Source of the DNA: Kluyvera sp047971185
GTDB lineage: Bacteria > Pseudomonadota > Gammaproteobacteria > Enterobacterales > Enterobacteriaceae
Direction: 5' to 3'
Length of the DNA: 64,000 bases
NCBI RefSeq assembly: GCF_047971185.1
Contig: NZ_JBKDZH010000050.1
Location: 10,373-74,372, forward strand
The notes below the pieces were generated by a model that was not told where the DNA came from, made no database searches, and saw only the letters and a list, made by a program, of their open reading frames with translations. Both the position numbers and the translations under genes were made by a program. Shown here one piece after another: positions 34,565-41,601 of this stretch (positions are counted from its first letter, which is position 1; each line of letters opens with the position of its first letter).

Positions 34565-35332
34565 ATGCAAAAATCGGTCTTAATTACAGGATGTTCCAGC
34601 GGAATTGGCCTGGAAAGCGCGCTTGAGCTGAAACGCCAGGGCTTTCGCGTGCTGGCCGCCTGCCGTAAGCCTGATGATGTGAAGCGAATGAACGGCATGG
34701 GATTTACCGGCGTATTGCTCGATCTCGACAGCCCGGAGAGCATCGATAGCGCCGCCGAAGAGGTGATCGCCCTCACCCATAATCGCCTGTTTGGCCTGTT
34801 CAACAACGCCGGCTACGGTGTGTATGGCCCGCTGACCAGCATCAGCCGCGAGCAAATGGAGCAGCAGTTTTCCGCCAACTTTTTTGGCGCCCATCAGCTA
34901 ACGATGCGTCTGCTGCCCGCCATGGTGCCCCACGGCGAAGGGCGAATTGTGATGACCTCATCGGTGATGGGGTTGATTTCTACCCCGGGCCGCGGTGCCT
35001 ATGCGGCCAGCAAGTATGCGCTGGAGGCGTGGTCCGACGCGCTGCGCATGGAGCTGCGCCATTCCGGCGTCAAGGTCAGCCTGATTGAACCCGGCCCGAT
35101 TCGCACCCGCTTTACCGACAACGTCAATCAGACCAGCGACCAGCGCGTCGAGAACCCGGGGATCGCCGCTCGTTTTACCCTCGGCCCGGACGCGGTGGTG
35201 GAAAAAGTGCGCCACGCCTTTATCAGCGATAAACCAAAATTACGCTATCCGGTGACGCTGGTCACCCACGCCGTAAGCTGGCTGAAGCGCCTGCTGCCGG
35301 GGCGCGCGATGGACAAAATTCTGCAGGGGTAG
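34565..35332 (+). CDS. ybbO: YbbO, NADP-dependent aldehyde reductase (SDR)
   Basis: A 255-residue short-chain dehydrogenase. The cofactor motif TGCSSGIG, NNAGYGVYGPL and the catalytic Tyr/Lys in GAYAASKYALEAW are present. E. coli YbbO reduces medium- and long-chain aldehydes. I start at MQKSVLITG (34565), with CAGG 8 nt upstream; a GTG at 34547 would add six residues. Confidence 0.94.
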   Translation: MQKSVLITGCSSGIGLESALELKRQGFRVLAACRKPDDVKRMNGMGFTGVLLDLDSPESIDSAAEEVIALTHNRLFGLFNNAGYGVYGPLTSISREQMEQQFSANFFGAHQLTMRLLPAMVPHGEGRIVMTSSVMGLISTPGRGAYAASKYALEAWSDALRMELRHSGVKVSLIEPGPIRTRFTDNVNQTSDQRVENPGIAARFTLGPDAVVEKVRHAFISDKPKLRYPVTLVTHAVSWLKRLLPGRAMDKILQG

Positions 35333-35391
35333 CGTTGAAGCGCACGTTTTTGCCCCCATCTCGAATACAAACCGACTACAGAGAATGACTC

Positions 35392-36246
35392 ATGTCCGTA
35401 CAGAATATCGTAAACATTACTGAAGCTAACCTGCACCAGACGCTGGAACAGTCCGTTGCCACGCCGGTGCTGTTCTACTTCTGGTCCGAGCGCAGCCAGC
35501 ACTGCCTGGAGCTGACGCCGGTGCTGGAAAATCTGGCGGCGCAGTACAACGGTCAGTTTATTCTGGCGAAGGTCGACTGCGACGCCGAGCAGATGGTCGC
35601 GTCACAGTTTGGCCTGCGCGCGATTCCCACCGTCTATCTGTTCCAGAACGGCCAGCCGGTTGACGGCTTCCAGGGCCCGCAGCCGGAAGAAGCCATTCGC
35701 GCGCTGCTCGATAAAGTGCTGCCGCGTGAAGAAGAGCTGAAGGCGCAAGAGGCGCTGGCGCTGATTCAGGAAGGCAAGCACGCCGAAGCGCTGCCGCTGC
35801 TGAAAGACGCGTGGCAGCTCTCCGGCCAGGACAGCCAGATTGGCCTGCTGCTGGCGGAAACGCAGATTGCGCTCAACCGTTCTGAAGACGCGGAAGCGGT
35901 GCTGAAAACCATCCCAATGCAGGATCAGGATACCCGCTATCAGGGGCTGGTCGCGCAGATTGAGCTGCTGAAGCAAGCGGCGGATACGCCGGAGATTCAG
36001 CAGCTACAGCAGCAGGTTGAGCAGAACCCGGACGACGCGGCGCTGGCCTCGAAGCTGGCACTTCAGCTGCATCAGGTTGGGCGTAATGAAGAGGCGCTGG
36101 AGCTGCTGTTCAGCCACCTGCGCAAAGATTTAGGCGCGGCCGATGGTCAGGCGCGCAAAATGCTGCAGGAAATTCTGGCGGCGCTCGGCACCGGCGACGC
36201 GCTGGCGTCGAAGTACCGCCGCCAGCTGTATTCGCTGCTGTACTGA
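35392..36246 (+). CDS. cnoX: CnoX (YbbN), thioredoxin-fold chaperedoxin
   Basis: A 284-residue protein with an N-terminal thioredoxin domain (residues ~1-110) whose active site reads SQHC, not CxxC, so it lacks disulfide reductase activity, followed by TPR repeats (EALALIQEGKHAEALPLL, NPDDAALASKLALQLHQVGRNEEALELL). In E. coli it protects proteins from hypochlorous-acid aggregation and works with GroEL. The normal neighbour fetB follows in convergent orientation but is broken here. Confidence 0.96.
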   Translation: MSVQNIVNITEANLHQTLEQSVATPVLFYFWSERSQHCLELTPVLENLAAQYNGQFILAKVDCDAEQMVASQFGLRAIPTVYLFQNGQPVDGFQGPQPEEAIRALLDKVLPREEELKAQEALALIQEGKHAEALPLLKDAWQLSGQDSQIGLLLAETQIALNRSEDAEAVLKTIPMQDQDTRYQGLVAQIELLKQAADTPEIQQLQQQVEQNPDDAALASKLALQLHQVGRNEEALELLFSHLRKDLGAADGQARKMLQEILAALGTGDALASKYRRQLYSLLY

Positions 36247-36265
36247 TCTCATCTTGTGCACATTT

Positions 36266-36392
36266 GTAGCCCGGGCGAGGCGTTCACGCCGACCCCGAGG
36301 CGGCTCAGGTGCAAATCCCGGCGTCGCTTTGCTCGGCCGGGCTACAGTTTGCAGTTATATGTAGCCCGGACGAGGCAAAGCCGACTCCGGGA
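36266..36392. repeat. Cluster of three REP units
   Basis: GTAGCCCGGGCGAGGCG (36266-), TCCCGGCGTCGC...GGCCGGGCTAC (36316-36346) and GTAGCCCGGACGAGGC...CTCCGGGA (36361-36392) alternate in direction in the short gap between cnoX and fetB. Confidence 0.85.
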
Positions 36393-36405
36393 ACCCACGG
36401 CAACG

Positions 36406-36978
36406 TTACCCACGCTTCTTCAACTGCGTTACTACCAGCTGGTGACGGGCGTTGTAAAACTTCCGATAGGTCAGATAGCAGGCAATAATGGTCGACAGGC
36501 GGGCGGTAGAAAGCAGCATAATAGTGACCATAATCTGATACTTAATCGCCTTCACCGGGTCGATACCGGCAAAAATCAGCCCCGACATCATCCCCGGTAA
36601 GCTCACCAGCCCCACGGTTTTCGCCGAATCCACGGTCGGGATTAACGATGCGCGAATGCTCTCGCGAATCAGCCGCGCGGAGGCCATTTTCGGCGTGGCC
36701 CCCAGGCTCAGCTTCTCCTGAATTTGCTGCTGCTCGGCGCTAAAGCGCTGGCCGAGGTTGTTGTAGCACAGGCCCACCGCAATCATCGCGTTACCGGCAA
36801 TCATCCCAGAGATAGGGATCACCTGCATCGGCACAAAGGCAATCGAGCCGGAGAAAACCAGCACCGCCAGCGTCAGCCCGGCCCCGGTGGTAATGGCGAT
36901 AAATGATGACACAAAGGCTTTGTCGATATATTTGCTGCGCTTTTGCGCGTTATACGCCGCGTTGAAGCAGATAAACAA
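36406..36978 (-). pseudogene. fetB: fetB, iron-exporter permease, 5' end removed by prophage insertion
   Basis: The remaining 190 codons match the C-terminal part of E. coli FetB (YbbM, about 259 residues): LFICFNAAYNAQKRSKYIDKAF through the end VTQLKKRG. About 69 N-terminal residues are missing. The similarity stops abruptly at CTATTGTTTATCTGC on the minus strand, and an in-frame stop lies only four codons further out (36988-36990). Phage integrase begins 50 bp away, so the break is the left attachment junction. Without its first helices the FetA-FetB exporter, which lowers cellular iron and protects from peroxide, should not work. Confidence 0.9.
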
Positions 36979-36990
36979 TAGTTTGCGTTA
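36971..36990. other. Probable prophage left attachment junction (attL)
   Basis: fetB homology on the minus strand fails between codons LLFICF and the preceding CGC-AAA, so the crossover core lies around here. The exact core cannot be set without the right junction, but it must be contained in the fetB-like side, near TTGTTTATCTGCTTCAACG. Confidence 0.6.
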
Positions 36991-37007
36991 TTTATCATTG
37001 ACATAGA

Positions 37008-37077
37008 TTGCCATTGTTTGCCAATGATTACCCATTATTCGCCATTTCTACCGCCACTTTATCGCCACTCACCGCCA
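37008..37077. repeat. Helically phased GCCA/TGGC repeats at the prophage left end
   Basis: The motif GCCA (TGGC on the other strand) recurs at about 37010, 37020, 37031 (as CCCA), 37041, 37053, 37064 and 37074, a spacing of 10-12 bp. The first two have the fuller form TTGCCATTG and TTTGCCAATG, matching the TGGCAAAC copies in the switch region. The array spans the attL arm and the last codons of int, where arm-type or excisionase sites are expected. Confidence 0.6.
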
Positions 37078-38062
37078 GTGGGTTGAGCTTCACGGCATCC
37101 TCTAAATGGTCAGGGGCAAAGTGCGCATATCGCATTGTCATTTTTATGTCGGTATGGCCGAGTACGCGCTGCAAGACCAAAATATTACCACCATTCATCA
37201 TAAAGTGGCTGGCGAAGGTGTGGCGCAAAACGTGGGTAAGCTGCCCTGCCGGTAGTTCGATGCCTGTTCTTTCCAGAGCTGACCGGATCGCGCCATAGCA
37301 ATCACTAAACAACCGGCCTTTTTTATCATTAGGCAGAGACTCATAGAGCTCTTTGCTGATTGGGACGGTGCGGTTTTTTCTGCCTTTCGTGTTGGTGTAT
37401 GTGATTTTGTATTTCGTGAGCTGGCTTTTTCTCAGGCTCTCGGCCTCAGACCACCGTGCGCCAGTGGCGAGACAGATTCTTACCACGGTTTCTAAATCAG
37501 GGTGGTCATGCCGATTACACTCTCCGAGCAGTTGCGAAATTTGGTCGTGAGTTAGCCAGGCCATTTCCATTTCTTCTGTGCGGAATGGGCGCATATTTTT
37601 CAGTGGGTTTTCACCCTTCCATTCTCCGAGGCGGTTTAGCTCATTGAATACTGCCCGGAAGTAGGCAAGCTCAAGATTAAGCGTGCGAGGTGATACCTCT
37701 TTCACTCTGTTTGAACGGGCATACTCACCTTTTAACCGTTTTTCTCGGTAGCGGGAAAACATCTGCGCATCGAAATCGCGTGCGAGTGGTTCGCCCAAAC
37801 ACTCAAAAGCATGGTGCATGGCTAACTGGCGTTTCAAGCCGTCTTTCAGTGTAATGCCATGAGCGCTATACCATGAATCAACCAGCTCTTTTAACGTGCG
37901 CCTGTCTTCCTTTTCTTCCTGCCACGGGTTTTGAACGGTGTACTGTTCAAACGCCAGAGCCTCGCCCTTAGTAGCGAATTTCTTTCTGATGCGTTTGCCT
38001 TTTGCACCGTTTGGGTAAAGCTCACAAATCCAACCGCCAGCCGGATTTTTACGGACAGTCAT
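37028..38062 (-). CDS. int: Phage integrase, tyrosine recombinase (P2 Int type)
   Basis: A 344-residue tyrosine recombinase. An N-terminal arm/core-binding part (residues ~1-165) is followed by the catalytic domain with R203 (TGARWSEAESL), H277 and R280 (LTHVLRHTF), H303 (LGHTD) and Y312 (MRYAHF). It integrates and, with an excisionase, excises the prophage at fetB. The ATG at 38062 overlaps the cI stop (TGATG), so cI and int are co-transcribed as in phage 186. The 3' end overlaps the phased repeats. Confidence 0.95.
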   Translation of the reverse strand: MTVRKNPAGGWICELYPNGAKGKRIRKKFATKGEALAFEQYTVQNPWQEEKEDRRTLKELVDSWYSAHGITLKDGLKRQLAMHHAFECLGEPLARDFDAQMFSRYREKRLKGEYARSNRVKEVSPRTLNLELAYFRAVFNELNRLGEWKGENPLKNMRPFRTEEMEMAWLTHDQISQLLGECNRHDHPDLETVVRICLATGARWSEAESLRKSQLTKYKITYTNTKGRKNRTVPISKELYESLPNDKKGRLFSDCYGAIRSALERTGIELPAGQLTHVLRHTFASHFMMNGGNILVLQRVLGHTDIKMTMRYAHFAPDHLEDAVKLNPLAVSGDKVAVEMANNG

Positions 38063-38649
38063 CAATTAACCTCGCTGTATACACCCACTACACGGCCAAT
38101 CGTTTTTATCTCATCAATCCCACACTCAAACGGTACTTTGCCGCCTGCCACATGTAACTTTTTGCCAGGCAAAACAGTTAACTCGCGGATACTTTTTGCC
38201 CCCTCAATATCTACAAGCCATGAGCCATCGGAGAGCGAAGCATCAAGCTCAAGAAAGTGAATTACGTTGTCTGACCGTAGGCATTGTGGGTTAAGGGGGG
38301 CTCGGCTAAAAAGTGACTTTGAAATTCTTATTTCTGACTCATCAACCAGTTTCCCTTCACTTAATGTGAATGATTTGATGGTCAGTTCCTCAGATGTGCA
38401 AGAGGGAGATGCTTTGTCGTTTGCGAATTTATCCCCTTTTCCGGTAAGCAACCATTCAATATTGGCACCAGTTTCAAGAGCGCAATGGACGATAAAGTCA
38501 TAAGAGATACTGCCCCGCGTGTAGCGGTTCTGCAAGGAGCTGGCAGCGATATTGAAGTGCCGAGCAAGCTGTATTTTTTGGGCGTAACCGTAAACATCAC
38601 AAATCCTGTCTAAGACATGTTCGTTACTGATTCCTGAATCGATTTGCAT
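38062..38649 (-). CDS. cI: Phage repressor CI (186-like lysogeny repressor)
   Basis: A 195-residue repressor. An N-terminal helix-turn-helix (IQLARHFNIAASSLQNRYTRGSISYDFIV, residues ~27-55) and NIEWLLTGKGDKF are typical of the CI family of 186-like phages, and the C-terminal half (residues ~110-195, DGSWLVDIEGAKSIRELTVLPGKKLHVAG) is the oligomerisation domain. No LexA-like Ala-Gly cleavage site is obvious, in line with 186, where SOS works through an antirepressor. I chose ATG 38649; 38706 is a possible alternative. Transcribed leftward with int, divergent from the cox-like gene. Confidence 0.85.
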   Translation of the reverse strand: MQIDSGISNEHVLDRICDVYGYAQKIQLARHFNIAASSLQNRYTRGSISYDFIVHCALETGANIEWLLTGKGDKFANDKASPSCTSEELTIKSFTLSEGKLVDESEIRISKSLFSRAPLNPQCLRSDNVIHFLELDASLSDGSWLVDIEGAKSIRELTVLPGKKLHVAGGKVPFECGIDEIKTIGRVVGVYSEVN

Positions 38650-38720
38650 AAAATTCGCATCCACGTATTGACTGTTGCGGTTTATGCGCATTAGTATGCG
38701 GCTAAACCTAATGTGATTAA

Positions 38721-38767
38721 TGGCAAACGTTGGCAAACTGATGACCATTAATTGTAAGTATTGGCAA
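38721..38767. promoter_or_regulatory. TGGCAAA repeats in the lysogeny-switch region
   Basis: TGGCAAAC occurs at 38721 and 38731, exactly one helical turn apart, and TGGCAAAT at 38762, three turns further on. They lie between the divergent cI and cox-like starts. The same element (in the other direction) is at the attL end, suggesting one protein binds both. Confidence 0.6.
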
Positions 38768-38784
38768 ATAGGGAATCATGCAAT

Positions 38785-39048
38785 ATGGCTTCTGAAATCG
38801 CAATCATCAAAGTGCCTGCACCTATCGTTACTCTGCAACAATTCGCAGAGCTTGAGGGTGTTTCTGAACGCACCGCTTACCGCTGGACAACCGGCGACAA
38901 CCCTTGTGTACCAATCGAACCCCGCACCATCCGTAAAGGCTGTAAGAAAGCAGGTGGCCCGATTCGTATTTATTACGCACGCTGGAAAGAAGAACAGTTG
39001 CGTAAGGCATTGGGTCATTCCCGTTTTCAACTCGTCATTGGCGCTTGA
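38785..39048 (+). CDS. Cox/Apl-like phage regulator and excisionase
   Basis: An 87-residue DNA-binding protein: a helix-turn-helix (TLQQFAELEGVSERTAYRWTTGDNP) and a basic middle (RTIRKGCKKAGGPIRIYYARWKEEQLR). It occupies the place of cox in P2 and apl in 186, first gene of the lytic transcript, where the product both represses the lysogeny promoter and directs excision. I chose ATG 38785; an upstream TTG at 38761 would start inside a repeat. Assigned mainly by position, size and fold. Confidence 0.75.
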   Translation: MASEIAIIKVPAPIVTLQQFAELEGVSERTAYRWTTGDNPCVPIEPRTIRKGCKKAGGPIRIYYARWKEEQLRKALGHSRFQLVIGA

Positions 39049-39078
39049 TTCACTTTATGTGAATTTTAAGGATGCAAC

Positions 39079-39588
39079 ATGTTTGATTTTCAGGTTTCCA
39101 AACATCCCCACTATGACGAAGCATGCCGCGCTTTTGCGCAGCGTCACAACATGGCGAAGCTGGCCGAGCGTGCGGGTATGAATGTTCAGACGTTACGTAA
39201 CAAACTCAACCCGGAACAGCCTCACCAGTTCACGCCGCCTGAATTGTGGCTACTAACTGACCTTACCGAAGACTCAACCCTCGTTGATGGTTTTCTGGCG
39301 CAGATTCATTGCCTGCCATGTGTACCGGTTAATGAGCTGGCTAAAGACAAATTGCAGTCTTATGTCATGCGCGCAATGCGTGAACTCGGCGAGCTGGCGA
39401 GCGGTGCGGTATCTGATGAACGCCTGACCTCTGCCCGTAAGCACAACATGATTGAAAGCGTTAATGCTGGCATTCGCATGTTGTCGTTGTCGGCGCTGGC
39501 GTTGCATGCGCGTCTGCAGACTAATCCCGCTATGTCGAGCGTGGTCGATACCATGAGCGGTATTGGCGCATCCTTCGGGCTGATTTGA
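39079..39588 (+). CDS. cII: CII-like phage regulatory protein (CP76 family)
   Basis: A 169-residue protein whose first 80 residues (MFDFQVSKHPHYDEACRAFAQRHNM, LAERAGMNVQTLRNKLNPEQPH, TEDSTLVDGFLAQIHCLPCVP) match the 186 CII protein almost fully as I recall it. CII activates the lysogeny-establishing promoter in 186. The C-terminal half is more variable and helical. Ribosome site AAGGATG just upstream. Confidence 0.92.
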   Translation: MFDFQVSKHPHYDEACRAFAQRHNMAKLAERAGMNVQTLRNKLNPEQPHQFTPPELWLLTDLTEDSTLVDGFLAQIHCLPCVPVNELAKDKLQSYVMRAMRELGELASGAVSDERLTSARKHNMIESVNAGIRMLSLSALALHARLQTNPAMSSVVDTMSGIGASFGLI

Positions 39589-39595
39589 GGTGCGT

Positions 39596-39796
39596 ATGCT
39601 GAAAAGTGAACCGTCATTCGCGTCTCTGCTCGTTAAACAAAGCCCCGGCATGCACTACGGCCACGGCTGGATCGCAGGTAAGGACGGCAAGCGTTGGCAC
39701 CCGAGCCGCTCACAGGCTGATTTACTTGCTGGCCTCTCTACTCAAAAGCAGGGGGAATCATGGCTATCGAAGCTGTTTCCGCAACTGTTCCGCTAA
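39596..39796 (+). CDS. fil: Fil-family phage filamentation protein
   Basis: A 66-residue protein (LKSEPSFASLLVKQSPGMHYGHGWIAGKDGKRWHPSRSQADLLAGL) of the Fil family of 186-like phages. In 186, Fil expression causes host cell filamentation. It overlaps the next gene by 37 bp. Confidence 0.8.
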   Translation: MLKSEPSFASLLVKQSPGMHYGHGWIAGKDGKRWHPSRSQADLLAGLSTQKQGESWLSKLFPQLFR

Positions 39797-40098
39797 AAGC
39801 GGGTGAACGTCTGGCCGGTCTCAATCATGTGGCTGAACTGCGCGCGAGATATTGGGGCGATAGCTGGAAAGAGGTTGAGCGATTTGTCGATGATATGCGC
39901 GATAAACGTGACCCACAATTTGAAGAAAATAATCGGGCGCTGGCCGCTATTTTCTTTTTGGCAAAAATCCCGGCGGCTCGTCATGAGCTCGAATTAAGTG
40001 AGCTGACTACTGACGAGAAAAAGGCGCTTATTACAGCGATGAATCATTTTCGTGCAGTGGTGAGTTTATTTCCCAAACGGCTAACCATGCCGAATTAA
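39760..40098 (+). CDS. DUF5347-family phage early protein
   Basis: A 112-residue, mostly helical, acidic protein (AELRARYWGDSWKEVERFVDDMRDKRDPQFEENNRALAAIFFLA) found in the early region of P2/186-like phages. Function unknown. It starts inside fil in another frame. Confidence 0.75.
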   Translation: MAIEAVSATVPLKAGERLAGLNHVAELRARYWGDSWKEVERFVDDMRDKRDPQFEENNRALAAIFFLAKIPAARHELELSELTTDEKKALITAMNHFRAVVSLFPKRLTMPN

Positions 40099-40165
40099 TC
40101 CAAACAGAAATTTAATGGCGTAAACCCGCCGGGCTTCTTATTGCCCGAAATCAGGAGAATCAATT

Positions 40166-40393
40166 ATGCGTAATACCGTAACCCGTAGTTTTAACACTGA
40201 TAGCGATGCGCTGGCCGTATTGCTGACCGATGCCAAAAAAGAAGAACGTAAAGACCGCGCACTCGCTGTTTCAATCCGTCTTGAGGCACTGGCGATTCAT
40301 ATCACCAAAGAGGGGATGAGCGGCACCGAAGCCGCTGAACTGCTGCGCCGTGAAGCCACCCGCTTTGAGAACGAATCACAGGAGCTGCACTAA
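40166..40393 (+). CDS. DUF2732-family small phage protein
   Basis: A 75-residue charged helical protein (DALAVLLTDAKKEERKDRALAVSIRLEALAIHITKEGMSG). It is regularly found just before the zinc-finger gene in P2-like phages. AGGAGAATCAATT precedes the ATG. The stop overlaps the next ATG by one base. Function unknown. Confidence 0.8.
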   Translation: MRNTVTRSFNTDSDALAVLLTDAKKEERKDRALAVSIRLEALAIHITKEGMSGTEAAELLRREATRFENESQELH

Positions 40394-40614
40394 TGGCCGA
40401 TGCAATGGATTTAGCACAACTGCGCGAGCAGGAAGACCGCGAACGCCACATAAGCAACGCGCGCAGCCGTATCGCTGCGCCTTCCCGTTTTCTATGCGAA
40501 GAGTGTGACGCACCAATCCCGGAAGCTCGCCGCATTGCGATTCCGGGCGTGGCTTTTTGCGTGACCTGCCAGCAAATCGAAGAACTCAAATCAAAGCATT
40601 ACAGAGGTGTTTAA
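40393..40614 (+). CDS. TraR/DksA-type C4 zinc-finger protein
   Basis: A 73-residue protein with the four zinc-binding cysteines in LCEECDAPIPEARRIAIPGVAFCVTCQQIEEL and an N-terminal helix carrying the DxA-like segment (DAMDLAQ). Such short DksA mimics bind the secondary channel of host RNA polymerase and alter rRNA and amino-acid promoter activity without ppGpp. Coupled to DUF2732 upstream. Confidence 0.88.
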   Translation: MADAMDLAQLREQEDRERHISNARSRIAAPSRFLCEECDAPIPEARRIAIPGVAFCVTCQQIEELKSKHYRGV

Positions 40615-40615
40615 T

Positions 40616-41323
40616 ATGGAACTGAATAAAAGAGAGGCATTTTTCGCGGCGATATTTAACGGTTTTTTATCTCATAAAGACCAGTTTAATGATGCTAATC
40701 CTGATGAGGCTATCCGCACATGCTGGGCGATGGCTGACCGTATTATTTACCATTCTGACCGAGTGGAATCACCACGCGAGATTGCTAACAGATGGATTAA
40801 TAAAAATATCGTTATTGTTGATACCGAAACTACGGGGCTGAACAGAGAAGCCGAAATAATTGAAATATCAATCATCGACTGTACCGGTGCTATTCTGCTT
40901 AACACCCTTATTAAACCATCCAAAGATATTCCGGCAGAAGCTACCGAGATTCATGGCATCACTGATGAAATGGTTGAGGATGCGCCAAGCTGGAAAGAAA
41001 TGTTACCTCAAGTCTTAGAGCTAATATCGCACGGCTGGGTTGCTTATAATGCGAAATTTGACGCGAGAATGTTAGAGCAAGCGTCAGGCTCTCGCGTTGA
41101 CCCTGATTATTTTGGTATGCCTGAGTGTGCTATGCAACTCTATGCTGAATATAACGGGGAGTGGGATAAAAAACGCCGCAAATACAAATGGAAGAAACTA
41201 ACCGACGCCGCTACATCGTTGGATGCGTGGCCGGAAGAAATTGACGAGAATCCGCACCGTGCGCTTTATGATTGCTATCTGACGTTGGGTGTAATCCGTT
41301 CTATTGCCGGGGGTAAAAAATGA
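40616..41323 (+). CDS. DnaQ-like 3'-5' exonuclease
   Basis: A 235-residue DEDD-type exonuclease. ExoI motif IVDTETTGL (near residue 68), ExoII YNAKFDARML and ExoIII HRALYDCYLT are all present; the H in the last one makes it DEDDh. An N-terminal extension of about 60 residues holds charged helices. Likely roles are phage DNA processing or degradation. AT-richer than its neighbours. The start at 40616 has GAGG 9 nt upstream. Confidence 0.85.
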   Translation: MELNKREAFFAAIFNGFLSHKDQFNDANPDEAIRTCWAMADRIIYHSDRVESPREIANRWINKNIVIVDTETTGLNREAEIIEISIIDCTGAILLNTLIKPSKDIPAEATEIHGITDEMVEDAPSWKEMLPQVLELISHGWVAYNAKFDARMLEQASGSRVDPDYFGMPECAMQLYAEYNGEWDKKRRKYKWKKLTDAATSLDAWPEEIDENPHRALYDCYLTLGVIRSIAGGKK

Positions 41324-41601
41324 GCCTCCGCATTGTAATAGGTGACAAATGGGTTATTACCAGCGACCAATATCAATTCATCCTGAATGAAAAGAAAGTC
41401 GTTAAGTCCGGTAAAAAAGCTGGTGAAGAATGGCTCGACACTATCGGCTATTATCCGAAGATTAACCAGCTTATTTCCGGCCTGATACACCATCAGATTC
41501 ATGGCTCGGATATTACTGCCATTGACGCTATGGCGGTAGAAATTGAGCGGGTAGGGCAACTATGCATAGCAGCCATTCAAGGGGCTAGCGTTGATGCATA
41601 G
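41320..41601 (+). CDS. DUF5405-family phage protein
   Basis: A 93-residue protein (RIVIGDKWVITSDQYQFILNEKKVVKSGKKAGEEWLDTIGYYPKINQLI) commonly placed directly before gene A in P2-like phages. Function unknown. Overlaps the exonuclease gene by 4 bp and gene A by 8 bp. Confidence 0.8.
   Translation: MSLRIVIGDKWVITSDQYQFILNEKKVVKSGKKAGEEWLDTIGYYPKINQLISGLIHHQIHGSDITAIDAMAVEIERVGQLCIAAIQGASVDA

Noticed and set aside
37008..37077. The phased repeats considered as a CRISPR array
   Set aside because: Units are ~10 bp, with no spacer-repeat structure and no cas genes; spacing fits DNA helical phasing.
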